Positions 22,930 through 24,753 of a stretch of 24,753 nt of DNA are shown here, piece after piece. The stretch comes from Actinomycetes bacterium (GTDB lineage Bacteria > Actinomycetota > Actinomycetes > Actinomycetales > Cellulomonadaceae): contig JAEWQZ010000145.1 of the NCBI GenBank assembly GCA_023460255.1, forward strand, positions 1-24,753. Reading direction: 5' to 3'. Numbering within the stretch: the stretch's first letter is position 1; every line of letters begins with the position of its first letter. Position numbers and translations under genes: made by a program. Under the pieces are notes generated by a model, which searched no databases, had not been told where the DNA came from, and worked only from the letters and a program-made list of their open reading frames with translations.

Positions 22930-22958
22930 TGTGCGGTCGGTCCTCGGTCAGTCCGCGG

Positions 22959-23720
22959 TCAGTCCGTGGCCGCCGGCGGGTCCACGACGATGCGGTCGGT
23001 GACGCGCTCGGCACCGGCCAGCCGGTCGCGCGCGGCACCGTCCAGGGCCGGCGGGCAGATCACGAGCGAGCCGTCGCGCCCGTAGACCGCGGCGGCGATG
23101 CCGAGCGCCGCCTCCCGGGCCTCGTCGGGCACCACGAGCAGCACCCGGGCGCCGGGCCCGCACCCGCCGTGACCGTCGAGGAGCTCGGTGGCCCACTGCG
23201 TCAGGCCCGCGTGCGTGACGAGGCGCTCGCCCACCTTGAGTGCCGGCGCCGTGACGCTCGGCTCGGGCATCCAGGTCAGGACGTCGCCGTACGTCATCAC
23301 CGCGGACGTCGCGTCGACGGCGCCGACGGGCAGGTCGCCCTCGTAGTGCCGCGCCAAGGCGGGCAGGGCGACCGCGACGACGTCGACGTCGGCGGCGGCG
23401 TGCCGAGCGGGTTCCGCGGTGACGACGAGGTCGGGCCGGCCCGTCGAGGGCGGGAGGGCCACGCACGCGCCGACGCGCCACGCGGCCATCGCCCAGACGA
23501 CCGTTCGCCAGTGCACCGGGAGGTCGACGAGCACCCGGGTCAGCGGCCCGGCCTGGTACTCCTCCACGAGGAGGTTGGCGGTCTTGGTGACCCAGTTGTC
23601 CAGGACGTGGCCCGACAGCTCCACCCGCTCGCTGTCGGCGCCGTACCAGGTGAGGCGTGGCCGACCCGGGTCGGCGGTGAGCCGGGCGAGCAGCCCGGGC
23701 AGGGGCATGGTGCTGGTCAC
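22959..23720 (-). CDS. TIGR03089-family protein, unknown function
   Basis: 253 residues from a GTG at 23720 (an ATG four codons later is possible). The sequence has the actinobacterial TIGR03089 look: an N-terminal Arg-Leu-Thr-Trp-Tyr-Gly stretch, Glu-Leu-Ser-Gly-x-Val-Leu-Asn/Asp-Asn-Trp-Val-x-Lys-Thr-Ala-Asn-Leu-Leu, and Leu-Pro-x-His-Trp-Arg-Thr. The family resembles the N-terminal part of AMP-forming acyl-CoA synthetases but is much too short to hold the whole enzyme. The usual Ser/Thr/Gly-rich AMP-binding loop and the C-terminal lysine domain are absent, so classical ligase activity is doubtful. It is commonly found near wall-glycan and LCP genes in actinobacteria. It is divergent from whiB across 302 bases. 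Confidence 0.8.
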   Translation of the reverse strand: MTSTMPLPGLLARLTADPGRPRLTWYGADSERVELSGHVLDNWVTKTANLLVEEYQAGPLTRVLVDLPVHWRTVVWAMAAWRVGACVALPPSTGRPDLVVTAEPARHAAADVDVVAVALPALARHYEGDLPVGAVDATSAVMTYGDVLTWMPEPSVTAPALKVGERLVTHAGLTQWATELLDGHGGCGPGARVLLVVPDEAREAALGIAAAVYGRDGSLVICPPALDGAARDRLAGAERVTDRIVVDPPAATD

Positions 23721-23783
23721 GGGCTCAGCCTAGAGATCCCCGCCCCCGGGCACGCGGTGAGTCCACGTCGGGAGCGGTACGGC

Positions 23784-23809
23784 CGACCGGGTGAAATTTC
23801 ACCCGGTCG
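23784..23809. promoter_or_regulatory. 26-bp perfect palindrome, candidate operator
   Basis: Positions 23784-23796 are the exact reverse complement of 23797-23809, centred on GTGAAATTTCAC. It lies 64 bases upstream of the TIGR03089 gene start and about 36 bases before the whiB -35 box, so it could control either gene. Its right arm contains TTTCACCCG, also seen upstream of the beta-helix gene. Confidence 0.45.
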
Positions 23810-23845
23810 AGGTGGGCGCGGCCGGGATGTGTAGCACAGACCGGC

Positions 23846-23874
23846 TTGACTGCCGCGGATGACACGCGTGTAAT
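23846..23874 (+). promoter_or_regulatory. whiB promoter, with a GACAC site in the spacer
   Basis: TTGACT at 23846-23851, 17-base spacer, TGTAAT at 23869-23874: five of six matches in each box to the housekeeping consensus, the strongest promoter in the window. GACAC, the core WhiA-binding sequence, lies in the spacer at 23861-23865. ACACGCGTGT (23862-23871) is a 10-bp palindrome touching the -10. The leader to the whiB ATG is about 140 bases. Confidence 0.6.
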
Positions 23875-23900
23875 TCTCTCATTGCAGTTCGTTCACGGCG

Positions 23901-23972
23901 CACGACCCGCACAACCCGCACGACCCGCACGACCCGCACAACACTGCACCACCCGCACCACCGCACCACCCG
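23901..23972 (+). repeat. CA/CC-rich 9-base tandem repeat in the whiB leader
   Basis: Four clean units of CAC-RAC-CCG (23901-23936) are followed by about four degenerate CAC-CAC-CCG-like units to 23972. It lies between the promoter and the ribosome-binding site, so it would be a G-poor, weakly structured part of the 5' leader. Confidence 0.7.
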
Positions 23973-24022
23973 TGAGGACCGGATCGACCTGACGGGCACC
24001 GAAGGGCACGGAGGCTCTCGAC

Positions 24023-24349
24023 ATGTGGAACTTGCTCGACGACGACGCAGCGTTCCCTTCCGAGGCGACGCGCCCCGCGGAGGGCGTGGCCGCGGTACTT
24101 CCGCTGTTCGGCGACGCCGATGACGACGCCGCACTCGCGTGGCAGGAGCGCGCACTCTGCGCCCAGACCGACCCCGAGGCGTTCTTCCCCGAGAAGGGCG
24201 GCTCGACCCGCGAGGCGAAGAAGGTCTGCACCCGGTGCGACGTCCGGGCCGAGTGCCTGGAGTACGCGCTCGCGCACGACGAGCGGTTCGGCATCTGGGG
24301 CGGGCTGTCGGAGCGGGAGCGCCGGAAGCTGAAGAAGCGCGTCGTCTAG
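24023..24349 (+). CDS. whiB: WhiB-family iron-sulfur transcription factor (WhiB/WhmD type)
   Basis: 108 residues from the ATG at 24023, with GGAGG at 24010-24014. Cluster ligands are Cys46, Cys69, Cys72 and Cys78 (C-x22-C-x2-C-x5-C), which bind a [4Fe-4S] cluster. Gly-Ile-Trp-Gly-Gly at 90-94 is the family turn, followed by the basic tail Arg-Arg-Lys-Leu-Lys-Lys-Arg that contacts DNA. The core from Trp40 to Leu95 is nearly the canonical Streptomyces WhiB / mycobacterial WhiB2 (WhmD) sequence, so it probably controls cell division or septation with WhiA. The first 35 residues are variable and acidic. It is flanked by a TIGR03089 gene and a GT2 gene, a neighbourhood resembling that of mycobacterial whiB2. 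Confidence 0.93.
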   Translation: MWNLLDDDAAFPSEATRPAEGVAAVLPLFGDADDDAALAWQERALCAQTDPEAFFPEKGGSTREAKKVCTRCDVRAECLEYALAHDERFGIWGGLSERERRKLKKRVV

Positions 24350-24424
24350 CCGGGCCGCCCGGTGCGAGACGCGGATCACCCGCCCCCCGGGCGCGGCGTG
24401 GTCGGCGTCCGCAGGTGCAGGAAG

Positions 24425-24430
24425 CATGAT
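24425..24430 (+). promoter_or_regulatory. Candidate -10 of the GT2 gene, possibly leaderless
   Basis: CATGAT ends eight bases before the ATG at 24439. There is no well-spaced ribosome-binding site (AGGAAG at 24418-24423 is too far), an arrangement like that of rmlB. Confidence 0.25.
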
Positions 24431-24438
24431 GGACCCCG

Positions 24439-24753
24439 ATGACCGAAGCACCGCCGGGTGCCCGGGTGCCGACGTCCGTGCCCTCCGCCCGCCCCAGCGC
24501 CCGACCCCGGGAGACAGTCACGGCCGTCGTGGTCACCCGGGGTGCCACCGAGTACCTGCCCCGCACCCTCGCGGCGGTGGCCGACCAGACGCGCCCGCCG
24601 CAACGGCTGCTCGTGGTCGACGCCGCATCGGGCGCGCGCCCTGAGGACCTCACGTCCGCCGAGCCCCTCCAGGGTCCGCTCGCGGACCTCACCGGGGCGC
24701 TGCCCACCCGCGTCGTGACGGCGCCGGGCGTGCGGACCTTCGGCGGCGCGGTC
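24439..24753 (+). CDS. Family 2 glycosyltransferase, N-terminal fragment
   Basis: 105 codons from the ATG at 24439, open to the right edge. After a Pro/Ser/Arg-rich start of about 24 residues, the sequence Thr-Ala-Val-Val-Val-Thr-Arg-Gly begins a GT-A fold strand. It is followed by Tyr-Leu-Pro-Arg-Thr-Leu-Ala-Ala-Val-Ala-Asp-Gln-Thr and Leu-Leu-Val-Val-Asp-Ala-Ala, the usual first two strands of GT2 enzymes. The donor, acceptor and metal-binding DxD lie beyond the window. In related actinobacteria a large membrane-associated GT2 often sits beside whiB and the rhamnose genes, so polymer assembly is a fair guess. Confidence 0.75.
   Translation, partial: MTEAPPGARVPTSVPSARPSARPRETVTAVVVTRGATEYLPRTLAAVADQTRPPQRLLVVDAASGARPEDLTSAEPLQGPLADLTGALPTRVVTAPGVRTFGGAV

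Noticed and set aside
23901..23972. Tandem repeat considered as a CRISPR array or as a coding repeat on the minus strand (Val-Arg-Val)
   Set aside because: Units are nine bases with no spacers, and the minus-strand translation is low-complexity with no gene context.

Overview
The window is very G+C-rich DNA with GTG and TTG starts, overlapping stop/start junctions and a WhiB regulator, so it comes from an actinobacterium. The gene neighbourhood and two FliA/WhiG-like promoter sequences suggest a motile Micrococcales member of the Cellulomonas type; that placement is inference. I read 19 protein-coding genes, two of them cut by the window edges, and no tRNA, rRNA, CRISPR array or insertion sequence.

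Region 1 (1-7409) is surface-glycan synthesis and tailoring. It starts with the first codons of a nucleotide-sugar dehydrogenase on the minus strand. Next is a secreted protein with a D-glucuronyl C5-epimerase-like domain. Then comes a tightly coupled four-gene operon: UDP-GlcNAc 2-epimerase, a small coiled-coil protein, a PP-loop ATPase with a QueC-like cysteine set, and an OafA-type acyltransferase with an SGNH domain.

Region 2 (7430-13741) holds three secreted proteins with different N-terminal halves (metzincin protease, beta-helix, second metzincin). All three end in the same module of about 242 residues, made of five FG-GAP/VCBS-type calcium-loop repeats. The first two have FliA/WhiG-like promoter sequences upstream.

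Region 3 (13837-17661, minus strand) is a four-gene operon: a WbpD-like acetyltransferase, a WbpE-like aminotransferase, a WbpB-like oxidoreductase and a membrane acyltransferase. With the dehydrogenase and 2-epimerase of region 1, these give every enzyme class needed for a UDP-2,3-diacetamido-uronic acid of the UDP-ManNAc3NAcA type.

Region 4 (17882-24753) carries dTDP-L-rhamnose synthesis (rmlB, rmlC, rmlD, rmlA), manA, a TIGR03089 gene, whiB and the start of a family 2 glycosyltransferase. From rmlB to whiB, seven consecutive genes alternate strand, and hairpins lie between the convergent pairs.

The best candidate for an undescribed system is the uronic-acid branch. Cytoplasmic enzymes would make a diacetamido-uronate. 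A QueC-like ATPase of unknown substrate is coupled to the epimerase gene. A secreted C5-epimerase-like protein with an inserted carbohydrate-binding-like domain could act on the finished polymer.
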